DNA from: Anaeromassilibacillus sp001305115
Lineage (GTDB): Bacteria; Bacillota; Clostridia; Oscillospirales; Acutalibacteraceae
Reading direction: 5' to 3'
Assembly (NCBI GenBank): GCA_042854365.1
Contig: AP031437.1
Location: 1,736,001 to 1,800,000 of the forward strand
Length of the DNA stretch: 64,000 bases
Below are positions 24,901 through 33,311 of this stretch, in pieces. Under the pieces are notes generated by a model. It ran no database searches. It saw only the letters and a list, made by a program, of their open reading frames with translations, and was not told the DNA's origin. Numbering within the stretch: position 1 is the first letter of the stretch; the number at the start of each line of letters is the position of its first letter. A program made the position numbers and the translations under genes.

Positions 24901-25926
24901 TTAATACGCTGCACTCAGCGGATTCAGCACACCATAGGCTTTGTTCTCAATGTCGTCAATATACTTGATTGCAAGGCCAGCACCGCGCGCAACACACATA
25001 TCCGGTTCCTCCGCGATATGCACCGCCATCTTTGCCTTTTTCGAGATCAACTTATCAAAGCCAAACAATTGTGCCGATCCCCCTGTCAGGATGATTCCAT
25101 CGGAATACACATCCCCCATCAGCTCCGGCGGGGTTCTCTCTAACATCTCCTGTACGGTGCGAATAATCTGCATCGCCGGCTCAATCAATGCTTCCAACAT
25201 CTCGTCACAGGAGATGTCCGCCCATTGCGGCAAACCGGTCATGGCGTTGCGTCCCTTTACCCGATGCTTCACCATCTCCTTGCGCGGATAGACACAACCA
25301 ATCGCAATTTTTGCCTCCTCTGCCATACGCTTGCCGATAATCAAATTATACTTCCGGCGTATATACTTGATAATCGCCTCGTCGAATGCATTGCCCGCTG
25401 TTTTGATCGACCGTGAAATGGCAATTCCGCTCAAAGACAACACGCCCATGTCCGTTGTACCGCCGCCAATATCTACAATCAACGTCCCATGCGGCTCGTC
25501 AATCTTGACACCCGCACCCATGGCTGCCGCAACCGGTTCCTCGATCAGACAAATTTTGCGTACGCCGGCCGAACTGATCGCATCCACCACAGCGCGCTTC
25601 TCCACCTCGGTAATCAAACAAGGGACACTCACTACAACACGCGGCATAAACACCTTGCTGCCGCTGATTTTTTTCATATAATGGCTAATCAAATACTGCG
25701 CTAAGTCAAAGTTTGAGATTACACCATTGCAGAGCGGCTGAACGACATCGATACGATCCGAAGTCCGCCCAACCATCGCATAAGCTTCACTGCCGATGGC
25801 AACAACTTCGTCCGTTTCTACATTGTATGCCACAACAGCCGGTTCTTTCAAAATAATCCCTTTTCCGTCCAAATAAATCTTCACTGTGGACGTGCCCAAA
25901 TCAATTGCAATGTCGGTTCCAAGCAT
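24901..25926 (-). CDS. mreB: MreB/Mbl family rod-shape protein
   Basis: 341-residue bacterial actin. The phosphate-1 loop (DIAIDLGTSTVKIYLDGKG), VVSVPCLITEVEKRAV, phosphate-2 (VDIGGGTTDMGVLS) and adenosine loop (IILTGGSAQLFGFDKLI) are all present. It assembles membrane-bound filaments that guide lateral wall synthesis. Whether it corresponds to MreB or Mbl cannot be decided. No mreC, mreD or radA lies beside it, so this is a stand-alone copy. It has a good promoter (26047-26075) and a leader with a perfect 14-bp inverted repeat. Confidence 0.93.
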   Translation of the reverse strand: MLGTDIAIDLGTSTVKIYLDGKGIILKEPAVVAYNVETDEVVAIGSEAYAMVGRTSDRIDVVQPLCNGVISNFDLAQYLISHYMKKISGSKVFMPRVVVSVPCLITEVEKRAVVDAISSAGVRKICLIEEPVAAAMGAGVKIDEPHGTLIVDIGGGTTDMGVLSLSGIAISRSIKTAGNAFDEAIIKYIRRKYNLIIGKRMAEEAKIAIGCVYPRKEMVKHRVKGRNAMTGLPQWADISCDEMLEALIEPAMQIIRTVQEMLERTPPELMGDVYSDGIILTGGSAQLFGFDKLISKKAKMAVHIAEEPDMCVARGAGLAIKYIDDIENKAYGVLNPLSAAY

Positions 25927-25957
25927 GCATCATCACTTCCAATCTAAATCCATTTTC

Positions 25958-26004
25958 CGGCAATTTCAAAGTGGAGTGTACAGAATGATGCTTTGAAATT
26001 GCCG
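25958..26004 (-). repeat. Perfect 14-bp inverted repeat in the mreB leader
   Basis: CGGCAATTTCAAAG (25958-25971) and CTTTGAAATTGCCG (25991-26004), 19-nt loop. It lies between the promoter at 26047 and the mreB start codon at 25926. It has no U run, so it is a leader hairpin or operator rather than a terminator. Confidence 0.7.
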
Positions 26005-26046
26005 CAAAATAAAACATGTAAGTCCTGTTTTTCAGTGTACCAATTT

Positions 26047-26075
26047 ATTATATTACATTCATGAAAGCTTTTCAA
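26047..26075 (-). promoter_or_regulatory. sigma-A promoter of mreB
   Basis: Minus strand TTGAAA (26070-26075), 17 bp, TATAAT (26047-26052). The stop codon TGA of the comF-like gene (26072-26074) lies inside the -35. Confidence 0.85.
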
Positions 26076-26761
26076 CCGCTGTTCTGCGATTCACTCCGGT
26101 GTACATCTGCGATTGCTGCACAGAACACCTGAGATGCACCAGCCTTGTACAGCATCCGTGCGCATTCACAAAGTGTGGCGCCTGTGGTGACAATATCATC
26201 TACCAAGAGTACCGCCTTTCCAACCAGTTCTATTCCCTCATGAACCCGATAAACACCCCGCACATTTTTCTGGCGTTCTTCTCCCGAAAGTTCGTGCTGC
26301 ACCCGATTTTCTTTGATTTTGAGAAGTACTTCTTCATATGGTAGCTTCAAGCACTCTGCCGTTCTCCGGGCAATCTGTTCCGACTGGTTGTATCCGCGTT
26401 CCCGTAAACGGCGTATGGAAAGAGGCACTGCCGTCACAAATGACGGATGATTCAACGGTACACTTCTCTGCAATTCCTCTGCAAGTATACGTCCGTAATA
26501 CGCAGCATATTCCCGCTTTCCGTGGAACTTAAATCGCAAAAGCGATTCCTTCACCAGACCTTCATATGGATACAGCGTCAAACACCCTACAGTGTCCCCA
26601 GTTGGTCCCAGTTTCATGCGGCGGATAACGGAAGAAACAACTACGGCTTTTTCACAGGAATCACATATTTCCCATCCCGGATAGATGGGTTCCTCACAGA
26701 ACAGGCATCTCGGTGGAAACAGCATATCCCCTAAAGTTTGGAAAACAGCTTTTAGCCCCAT
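26072..26761 (-). CDS. comF: ComF family phosphoribosyltransferase-like protein
   Basis: 229 residues. The N-terminal zinc finger has CLFC and CDSC pairs (about 19-36). The C-terminal PRPP-binding loop is VLLVDDIVTTGATL (about 184-197), and RERGYNQSEQIAR is the ComF family signature. ComFC in Bacillus is needed for late steps of DNA uptake; in many non-competent bacteria the role is unknown. It follows recD2 by 6 bp, so the two are co-transcribed, linking it to DNA processing. The 3' end overlaps the mreB promoter. Confidence 0.88.
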   Translation of the reverse strand: MGLKAVFQTLGDMLFPPRCLFCEEPIYPGWEICDSCEKAVVVSSVIRRMKLGPTGDTVGCLTLYPYEGLVKESLLRFKFHGKREYAAYYGRILAEELQRSVPLNHPSFVTAVPLSIRRLRERGYNQSEQIARRTAECLKLPYEEVLLKIKENRVQHELSGEERQKNVRGVYRVHEGIELVGKAVLLVDDIVTTGATLCECARMLYKAGASQVFCAAIADVHRSESQNSG

Positions 26762-26767
26762 GCTTTT

Positions 26768-28984
26768 TTATTCCTCCTGATCGGCGCCCGTCAAAAAATA
26801 CAAAAGGCCGGAATAGCGCCGGGTCTTGCGGGCATTCTCCACCATTGCCTGAACGGTACGCCGCATTCCCACCATCACCAACAAAGTTTTGGCGCGTGTA
26901 ATAGCCGTATAGAGAAGATTTCGGTAGCAGAGTTGTGGCGGTCCGGGGAACATGGGCATCACCACAGCCGTGAACTCGTTTCCTTGGCTTTTATGTACCG
27001 TCATTGCATAGGCCAGTTCCAGTTCAGAAGCCGCTTCGAGTTCATATAAAACCAGCCGGTCGTCGTCCATCAATACCGTCAAAACAGAGGCCCGGCGATC
27101 TACGCCACACAACACGCCCATATCCCCATTGAATACGCCTTCCCCGGTGGTTCCATCCGATTTATTCCAAGGCAGATTATAGTCGTTTTTAACCTGCATG
27201 ACCTTATCGCCTTCGCGAAACAGAACGCCATTGACCGTGATCTCATTTTTGGAGCGGTCCGGCGGATTGAGTGCCGCCTGTAAGCGCTTATTCAGTTCAT
27301 TGGTCCCCAGGTCGCCTTTCCTTCCCGGACAAAGCACCTGAATATCTGCGGTGGGAGAATATCCATAACTGGCGGGCAACCGCTTGGCACAAAGGCTGAC
27401 AATGGTTTCCGCTACGTCCACAGCATTGTTGCCAGGCAAAAAGAAGAAGTCACTTGTCCGCACAGAAAGATCGGGCATTTCGCCCGCCACGATTCGATGG
27501 GCATTGGTGACGATGAGGCTCTGCATGGACTGTCGGAAAATCTCGTTTAGACGCACGACGGGAAGCATCTCCGATGCAATCAGATCCCCCAACACATTTC
27601 CCGGCCCCACACTGGGAAGCTGGTCACTATCTCCCACCAGAATCAGGCGGCAGCCGAGTGGCAATGCGCGCAATACCGCTTCAAAAATCGTGACATCCAC
27701 CATGGATAGCTCATCGATCACCAAAGCGTCACAATCCAGATTATTCTTCTCGTTTTTGGCAAACGTGGGCTGGTCATTTTCGTCCCATTCTACCTGCAAC
27801 AAACGGTGGATGGTCTTGGCTTCTTTCCCGGTCAAGTCCGACATTCGCTTGGCAGCACGGCCTGTTGGCGCGGCTAGGAGTACCTTTTCTCCCTTACGTT
27901 CCAAAATCTGAATAATCGCGTTGAGGGTTGTCGTCTTGCCAGTACCAGGGCCGCCGGTCAGAATGAGCATTCCTTGGGATAGCGCTTTGCGAATGGCTTG
28001 CTTTTGCATCTCTGCATAACGGATGGAAAGTTCCTGTTCCAATACAGCAATATAATGATCGATTCCCACAATGGATTGTGCAGGGTACCGTAAAAGCATC
28101 CCGATACGTGCTGCCGCATAGACTTCAGAGCGGTGTAGCTTGGGGGTGAAAAGGAATTCTCTTCCGTTAAACCGTTGTGCAACGACAGAGCCATCCTGCT
28201 TCAGTTGTTCTAACGCCTCCTGCGTGAGCGATACCTCCACGCCGAGCATCCCGGCTGCAGCGGCAAGGAGCTTTTCCGCAGGCAGGCAGGTGTGCCCATT
28301 TCCGATATTGTGTTTTAAGACATAGACCACCCCTGCACGCAAGCGGCAAATGTCATCCTGTGGCCGCTCTAAAGAAGCGGCAATATCGTCCACACGGCTA
28401 AATCCGATATTCAATCCCTCCCCACACAGGCAATAGGGATTTTCCTGCACACATTCGACCGCTTGGGGACCGAATTGTTTCCAAATACGAACAGCCTCCT
28501 CCGGCGAAATCCCATACTGGCTAAGGCTGAGCATCATCTCTCGGATACCATGTACACGCTGGAACTCCTCTCCGATCTTGCGCGCTTTCTCCCGTGTAAT
28601 CCCCTTGATCGCGCTCAAGCGCTCCGGCTCCTGTTCCAAAATTTGCAGCGTATGATCCCCAAAGGTGTCAACAATCCGAGCGGCTGTCGCCGCTCCTATC
28701 CCTTTGATCGCGCCAGAAGATAAATACTTCAACATCGCCACTGCAGTGGCTGGCTTGGAACGCTCAAAGGCTTCCACTTTAAACTGCGTTCCAAAACTTG
28801 GGTGGCTGCTCCAATTGCCTATCACCCGAAGCTCTTCGCCAGCGCTCACCCAAGGGATCGTCCCTACCACGGTGACCAGCTCCTGCCCATTGTTGAGTTC
28901 CAAGACCGTATATCCATTTTTTTCGTTCCGAAAGACAACCCGCTCCACAGAGCCGGTCATCTCCAGAAGAGTTTCTTCGTACAT
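26768..28984 (-). CDS. recD2: RecD2 family ATP-dependent DNA helicase
   Basis: 738-residue SF1B 5'-3' helicase. An N-terminal OB/HhH region (GAIKGIGAATAARIVDTFG; LSAIKGITREKARKIG) precedes the helicase core: Walker A GGPGTGKT (344-351), ALVIDELSMVD (motif II), LVGDSDQLPSVGPGNVL (III), and AYAMTVHKSQGNEF plus LLYTAITRAK (V/VI). RecD2 acts without RecBC in mismatch repair and replication fork maintenance. GGGAGG lies 7 bp before the ATG. The ~115-nt leader is strongly structured and may mask this SD. Forms an operon with the comF-like gene. Confidence 0.95.
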   Translation of the reverse strand: MYEETLLEMTGSVERVVFRNEKNGYTVLELNNGQELVTVVGTIPWVSAGEELRVIGNWSSHPSFGTQFKVEAFERSKPATAVAMLKYLSSGAIKGIGAATAARIVDTFGDHTLQILEQEPERLSAIKGITREKARKIGEEFQRVHGIREMMLSLSQYGISPEEAVRIWKQFGPQAVECVQENPYCLCGEGLNIGFSRVDDIAASLERPQDDICRLRAGVVYVLKHNIGNGHTCLPAEKLLAAAAGMLGVEVSLTQEALEQLKQDGSVVAQRFNGREFLFTPKLHRSEVYAAARIGMLLRYPAQSIVGIDHYIAVLEQELSIRYAEMQKQAIRKALSQGMLILTGGPGTGKTTTLNAIIQILERKGEKVLLAAPTGRAAKRMSDLTGKEAKTIHRLLQVEWDENDQPTFAKNEKNNLDCDALVIDELSMVDVTIFEAVLRALPLGCRLILVGDSDQLPSVGPGNVLGDLIASEMLPVVRLNEIFRQSMQSLIVTNAHRIVAGEMPDLSVRTSDFFFLPGNNAVDVAETIVSLCAKRLPASYGYSPTADIQVLCPGRKGDLGTNELNKRLQAALNPPDRSKNEITVNGVLFREGDKVMQVKNDYNLPWNKSDGTTGEGVFNGDMGVLCGVDRRASVLTVLMDDDRLVLYELEAASELELAYAMTVHKSQGNEFTAVVMPMFPGPPQLCYRNLLYTAITRAKTLLVMVGMRRTVQAMVENARKTRRYSGLLYFLTGADQEE

Positions 28985-28991
28985 TTCGGTT

Positions 28992-29097
28992 CCTCCCGCA
29001 TGTCGGGTTTTGTCGATTCTTAATAGATACCTGCTTCCCCTGCGATCGACTTCCCGCCGGGCTCCTGGACGGGTTTTCCCATCCCGGCCCCGGGAAG
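28992..29097 (-). promoter_or_regulatory. Structured leader of recD2 (unknown class)
   Basis: Between promoter 29108-29136 and recD2. Minus strand order: a long GC stem CTTCCCG..CCGGG with CCCGG..CGGGAAG (29050-29097); GTCGAT with ATCGAC (29012-29050); CCCGacatgCGGG (28995-29007), whose 3' arm contains the first Gs of the SD GGGAGG (28992-28997). No match to a riboswitch family I know. It could be a translational control element. Confidence 0.45.
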
Positions 29098-29107
29098 CTA
29101 CGCTTTT

Positions 29108-29136
29108 AGTATAGACGATTTTGTATGTATTTGCAA
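29108..29136 (-). promoter_or_regulatory. sigma-A promoter of recD2-comF
   Basis: Minus strand TTGCAA (29131-29136), 17 bp, TATACT (29108-29113). It overlaps the end of the small membrane protein gene by a few bp only at the -35 side, downstream of its stop region at 29138. Confidence 0.8.
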
Positions 29137-29137
29137 A

Positions 29138-29476
29138 CTATTGTTCCAGGATTTCTGCCAGTTCCTCCGGTTTACAGATGTGAACATCCAAATTTTCACT
29201 GCTGATGATCCGGCAAACTTTTCGCGTCTCTTCATCCATCCCACGATCGACACACAGCACCCATTTTTCTTGCGTACTGTCCAGCCAACGCAGATGCTCC
29301 AATGCATTTTTCAGTGCAAGTTCTGCCTCTTCATCGTGGCCACTGAAGGAAATCACCCAGTACAGCGTTCCACGGTTGCGGGTTCGCAGAAAACGGAAGG
29401 ACAACAGACGGAAGATTTCGGTCAATCCTACAATCGCCAGCAGGATCAGGATGGTCTTTAGAAACATGCCCCACAT
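29138..29476 (-). CDS. Small membrane-anchored protein of unknown function
   Basis: 112 residues. One N-terminal hydrophobic segment (MWGMFLKTILILLAIVGLTE, about 5-25) anchors a soluble domain of about 80 residues containing LYWVISFSGHDEEAELALKN and EKWVLCVDRGMDEETRK. It alternates predicted strands and helices like a small alpha/beta fold, reminiscent of nucleotidyl- or glycosyl-transferase fragments, but I do not recognise a family. The ATG at 29476 is preferred; its SD AGGTGAT is buried in the 3' arm of the metK terminator hairpin. Located between metK and recD2 on the same strand. Confidence 0.7.
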   Translation of the reverse strand: MWGMFLKTILILLAIVGLTEIFRLLSFRFLRTRNRGTLYWVISFSGHDEEAELALKNALEHLRWLDSTQEKWVLCVDRGMDEETRKVCRIISSENLDVHICKPEELAEILEQ

Positions 29477-29478
29477 AA

Positions 29479-29515
29479 AAATCACCTCATCACAGTTTAT
29501 GTGATAAGGTGATTT
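29479..29515 (-). terminator. metK terminator hairpin containing the next gene's SD
   Basis: AAATCACCTTATCAC pairs with GTGATGAGGTGATTT (one mismatch), 7-nt loop, then TTTAT. The 3' arm holds the SD AGGTGAT of the gene starting at 29476. Confidence 0.75.
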
Positions 29516-29544
29516 CCGCTCATATTTTTTCTAAAATCGTACCA

Positions 29545-30729
29545 TTAAGCGCGCAGTACCGCCTTGAGCGCTTCCACCTGATCCCGCTGCTCCCATGGCA
29601 AATTCAGTTCCTCTCGTCCCATATGACCATAATTGGAAATCTGACGATAGATCGGACGGCAGAGGTCAAAATTCTGAATGATGGCGGCTGGCCGCAGGTC
29701 AAATACCTTGCGCACCGCATTTTCCAACTCTTCACTGGTATACGCAGACGTCCCAAAGGTATCCACTGCGATGGAAACAGGCCGCGCTACACCGATCGCA
29801 TAAGCAAGCTGGACTTCGCATTTCTTCGCCAAACCTGCAGCAACGATGTTTTTCGCAACGTAGCGAGCAGCATAAGCGCCAGAACGATCCACTTTGGTCG
29901 GGTCTTTGCCGGAAAACGCACCGCCGCCATGGCGTCCATACCCGCCATAGGAATCCACGATGATCTTTCGCCCTGTCAAGCCGGTATCTCCCGCAGGGCC
30001 TCCTACGACAAAACGCCCCGTCGGATTGACATAAAACTTTGTACGCTCATCCAGCCACCTTTCCGGGATCGCAGCCTTAATGACGTGTTCCACTACATCA
30101 GCGCGAATCTGTTCCAAAGTAACATCCGGACTATGCTGGGTGGAAACTACGACGGTATCCACACGCACCGGAACGCCATCCTGATATTCCACAGTAACTT
30201 GTGATTTTCCGTCAGGACGCAGGTAAGCGAGCTCACGGCTTTTACGCACTTCGCTCAATTTTTTAGAAACCTTATGCGCCAAGGAAATCGCCAAAGGCAT
30301 TAGCTCGGGGGTCTCGTCGCAGGCAAATCCGAACATCATTCCCTGATCTCCGGCGCCAATGCTATCCAAGGCGTCGGTTGCACCGTTTTGCGCTTCGTAG
30401 GACTTATTTACGCCCATTGCAATGTCGGGCGACTGCATATCAATCGATGTAATGACACCACAGGTGTTCCCATCAAATCCATATTTATTGTTGCTGTAGC
30501 CGACATCGATGGCCACATTCCGGGCGATGGATGCTATGTCCACATAGCACTCCGTAGAGATTTCTCCCATGATATGCAGCATCCCGGTGGTCGCTGTCAC
30601 CTCGCAAGCTACATGTGCATGGGGGTCCTGCTCCAAAATTGCATCCAATACAGCGTCAGAAATCTGGTCGCAGAGCTTATCGGGATGTCCCTCTGTCACC
30701 GATTCGGATGTAAAAAAGTATTTTGCCAT
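29545..30729 (-). CDS. metK: S-adenosylmethionine synthetase
   Basis: Makes SAM from methionine and ATP. 394 residues. Motifs: FTSESVTEGHPDKLCDQISDAVLD at the N-terminus (ATP site), GAGDQGMMFGFACDET, and the glycine-rich GGGAFSGKDPTKVDRSGAY. The SD is in AGGAGG just upstream of the ATG. A SAM-I riboswitch with terminator precedes it, so SAM represses its own synthesis. The terminator downstream overlaps the next gene's SD. luxS (33389) and metY (19099) act in the same methyl/sulfur cycle. Confidence 0.97.
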   Translation of the reverse strand: MAKYFFTSESVTEGHPDKLCDQISDAVLDAILEQDPHAHVACEVTATTGMLHIMGEISTECYVDIASIARNVAIDVGYSNNKYGFDGNTCGVITSIDMQSPDIAMGVNKSYEAQNGATDALDSIGAGDQGMMFGFACDETPELMPLAISLAHKVSKKLSEVRKSRELAYLRPDGKSQVTVEYQDGVPVRVDTVVVSTQHSPDVTLEQIRADVVEHVIKAAIPERWLDERTKFYVNPTGRFVVGGPAGDTGLTGRKIIVDSYGGYGRHGGGAFSGKDPTKVDRSGAYAARYVAKNIVAAGLAKKCEVQLAYAIGVARPVSIAVDTFGTSAYTSEELENAVRKVFDLRPAAIIQNFDLCRPIYRQISNYGHMGREELNLPWEQRDQVEALKAVLRA

Positions 30730-30816
30730 GTCTTATAAATCCTCCTGTTTGAAAATTACCATTCTTGTCCATATCCTTGGAAGCAACCGCCTCCTACTTC
30801 AAGATTTCAGGTCATA

Positions 30817-30950
30817 GAAAAACCGCTCGGAAAACCGAGCGGTCTATAAAGCAACCTCATCTTTCGGCTTACCCGCAGGAATTAGCACCTTGCTGCATAG
30901 CAGGTTGCCGGACATCACAGGGCCTGTTCCCTCCGTCACTCTTGATAAGG
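30817..30950 (-). promoter_or_regulatory. SAM-I riboswitch (S-box) of metK
   Basis: Minus strand: CTTATCAAGAG, GACGGAGGGAACAGGCCC, TGATGTCCGGCAACC, GGTGCTAATTCCTGC and AAGATGAGG are the conserved S-box elements in order. The terminator ACCGCTCGGttttCCGAGCGGTTTTTCT is at 30817-30844. SAM binding would favour the terminator. Confidence 0.97.
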
Positions 30951-30971
30951 ACATATTCTGTTAACAGATAT

Positions 30972-31000
30972 ATTATAGCACGAGTTGCTTTCCCTGTAAA
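30972..31000 (-). promoter_or_regulatory. sigma-A promoter of metK
   Basis: Minus strand TTTACA (30995-31000), 17 bp ending TGC, TATAAT (30972-30977), followed by the S-box within about 20 bp. Confidence 0.85.
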
Positions 31001-31034
31001 GGGACAAAATAAGAAAAATTCTTACAAATTTCTG

Positions 31035-31604
31035 TTAGGGCTGCCCAACGAGTTCCTTATGACGGCGAATAAAAGGTTGTAGCGCTTTAAAGACTACCGC
31101 AGTAATCACACAGTTGGCAGACGCCTTAATGAGATTAAAGGGTATGATGACCGGAAGGATCATATCCACAACCGCCTGCATGGGAACCCCCTGAAAATAA
31201 CTGGTGAGTACAAGATTCAACGGAATCATCAGAGCGGTCATGGCCAACGTTCCAAGGACCATTCCGACGACCGTTTCACGGAATTTGTTGTGCCAACGGC
31301 TGAATTGTCCCACCAGGACCACCAGAGCGCCGGAGGCGACAACATGCATCACAAGGCCAATCCATCCGTCGCCTCCCAATAGAAACGCTTGAATCAGAGA
31401 AACAACCACCAGGATCACCAAACCGGGAAGGGTGCCAAATAGCAAAGTCCCCAGCAAAATCGGCACGTCCGCCATATCGTATTTCATAAACGGAGCAGCA
31501 GGAATAATCGGAAACTGTGTGACGGTCACAAGAACGATTGCAATTGCAGCGAGCATTCCCATCTGCGCCATGCGGACTACGTTGTCTTTGGTGTTTGTTT
31601 TCAT
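31035..31604 (-). CDS. ribU: Riboflavin ECF transporter S component RibU
   Basis: 189 residues with six hydrophobic segments. The N-terminal MAQMGMLAAIAIVLVTV and the conserved FPIIPAAPFMKYDMADVPILLG (Asp-containing loop after segment 1) are diagnostic for RibU-type S components, which capture riboflavin and hand it to the shared ECF energy module (not in this window). GGAGAGG precedes the ATG. The FMN riboswitch upstream confirms flavin regulation. Its stop lies 35 bp upstream of the metK promoter. Confidence 0.93.
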   Translation of the reverse strand: MKTNTKDNVVRMAQMGMLAAIAIVLVTVTQFPIIPAAPFMKYDMADVPILLGTLLFGTLPGLVILVVVSLIQAFLLGGDGWIGLVMHVVASGALVVLVGQFSRWHNKFRETVVGMVLGTLAMTALMIPLNLVLTSYFQGVPMQAVVDMILPVIIPFNLIKASANCVITAVVFKALQPFIRRHKELVGQP

Positions 31605-31636
31605 AGAAACCTCTCCTTTTTGTCCGGCTGTCTACG

Positions 31637-31810
31637 AAAAAAGCCCCGCGGCAAATGCCACGGGGCCCCAATACGCATGATGCGCGGTTCTTCTTCCATC
31701 CGGACTATACCGTCGGCTTTGGGATCACACCAAAATCAGCTTTCGCTCGCGGGCTTGTCGGCTAAACGCCGCATTACCGCCGGTGGGGAATTGCACCCCG
31801 CCCCGAAGAC
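31637..31810 (-). promoter_or_regulatory. FMN riboswitch (RFN element) of ribU
   Basis: Minus strand: TTCGGGGCGGGGTGCAATTC, CACCGGCGGTAAT, AGCCCGCGAGCG, GGTGTGATCCC, GCCGACGGTATAGTCCGGAT and GGAAGAAG follow the RFN consensus (31690-31810). The terminator GCCCCGTGGcatttgCCGCGGGGC plus TTTTTT lies at 31637-31669. Confidence 0.97.
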
Positions 31811-31829
31811 AGCTCTTAAATTTGTTAAT

Positions 31830-31858
31830 AGTATAACACTCTCCCCAACGCCTGTCAA
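31830..31858 (-). promoter_or_regulatory. sigma-A promoter of ribU
   Basis: Minus strand TTGACA (31853-31858), 17 bp, TATACT (31830-31835). The stop codon TGA (31855-31857) of the CapA-like gene lies inside the -35. Confidence 0.92.
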
Positions 31859-33177
31859 TCCACAGAAACATATTTTTCCGGAATGTTCTGCGCGACCATC
31901 TGCTCTATGTACGAGAGGCTAAAAATGGAATCATATTGCCGAACCCCGTGTTGTTCTGCCAACGCAGCGGAATACTGCGAAAGGGGATAAATCGTTATAT
32001 CCCGGAAATTCGCCCCATAATGGGTAACTATGGGGACAAAATCGACATCGGATACCGCCGTTTCTCCACTTTCCAGATTCTTTTCCACGGTTACTTTGAG
32101 CATCCCACCCACCATGCTCAAGGCGCGGTCCTGCGCGGACACAAAATTTCCCAGGGCATAAGCCACTGGACATTGCGCTCCGTCCGACGCACGTTTCAGC
32201 ATCACGACGGGTTGTAACGTATGGGCGTGGTTGCCGATCACCAAATCGGCCCCCCAGTCCACCAGGTTTTGCGCGAGTTCCTCCTGTTTCTTCGTTGGAA
32301 CATGTGTATACTCTTCCCCCCAATGTGCAGACACCACTACAATGTCCGCCATAGAATCCGCCTTTTGCACAAGATGCTCCAGTTCTTCCGTCTCGCTGGT
32401 CAAAAGGACATGGTAAGGGGAGTCCTTTGGTAGATATAGGCCATTTGTCATCTCTGTTACGCCGATATGCGCAGTTGTAATCCCATTGCGCTCTACAATC
32501 CGGATGTTTTCCAAATCTTTATCGCTTCGGTATGCGCCGACCACTGCCACTTTCTTGGTGTCCCAATAATCCAGCGTAGCGCGCAGACCCTCTTCTCCTT
32601 GATCCAAGATATGATTATTCGCATGATTGACGACATCGAAGCCAACCCGTACCAATTCATCCCCCAACTGCGTCGGCGAATTGAAGCGAGGATACCCGGA
32701 GAGCGGCCGAACAGCTCCCGCTAAAGGTGTTTCCTGATTGATAATGGCGATGTCTGCCTGCTCGATATACGGTGCTACCCGCGCATATACTGGGGAAAAA
32801 TCGTATCCGGTTCCACCTGTGCGACGGCTAGCTTGCTTATAAATGCCATCGTGAATTAGGTTGTCACCCACTCCCAGGATGGTGATGGAGGCTATCTCTG
32901 GCTCTGACGAGGGTGCACTGTCCGAGGGCTTGTCCAAGGAAGGCGAGGGCTGTGCCCCCCACTCCGGCACGGATGGTTTCTCTTTCGCTTCCCCTTGCGA
33001 GGAACCCATCTGCGGAACCGGTTCCATATGTTCCATCCGTCCTGCCGCAGGCATGAGAAGTAACATCGCGGTGCACAACATCACAGCGAAACCAGCGGTC
33101 GATATGCGCAGGATGACTGTCTCTAAACGCACAGGTTTTACGCGAGGCCTTTTTTGGTAATGTCTTGCCTTCCTCAT
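31855..33177 (-). CDS. CapA family protein (PGA-synthesis-like metallophosphatase fold)
   Basis: About 440 residues. N-terminus: basic region then one membrane segment (TAGFAVMLCTAMLLLM, about 30-45), a Pro/Ser-rich linker (about 55-95), then the CapA domain with ILGVGDNLIHDGIY (metal-site Asp), FSPVYARVAPYIEQADIAIINQETPL, NHANNHILDQG, VSAHWGEEYTHVP and GNHAHTLQPV. CapA proteins are related to poly-gamma-glutamate capsule synthesis; single-copy homologues without capB/capC, as here, usually have no proven role. ATG at 33177 with GGAGG is chosen over an upstream start. A monotopic extracellular enzyme is inferred. Confidence 0.88.
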   Translation of the reverse strand: MRKARHYQKRPRVKPVRLETVILRISTAGFAVMLCTAMLLLMPAAGRMEHMEPVPQMGSSQGEAKEKPSVPEWGAQPSPSLDKPSDSAPSSEPEIASITILGVGDNLIHDGIYKQASRRTGGTGYDFSPVYARVAPYIEQADIAIINQETPLAGAVRPLSGYPRFNSPTQLGDELVRVGFDVVNHANNHILDQGEEGLRATLDYWDTKKVAVVGAYRSDKDLENIRIVERNGITTAHIGVTEMTNGLYLPKDSPYHVLLTSETEELEHLVQKADSMADIVVVSAHWGEEYTHVPTKKQEELAQNLVDWGADLVIGNHAHTLQPVVMLKRASDGAQCPVAYALGNFVSAQDRALSMVGGMLKVTVEKNLESGETAVSDVDFVPIVTHYGANFRDITIYPLSQYSAALAEQHGVRQYDSIFSLSYIEQMVAQNIPEKYVSVD

Positions 33178-33311
33178 ATCCGTTCCTCCATCCACATAAC
33201 TCTTCCACTTCTATTGTAAAGCAGGGCTCCTTTTGCCCCATAGGTCTTTATACAAAGATTATACAACAAAAAGCCGTATGGAGCTATGAAAACCGTAGGA
33301 CGGATTCTGAC

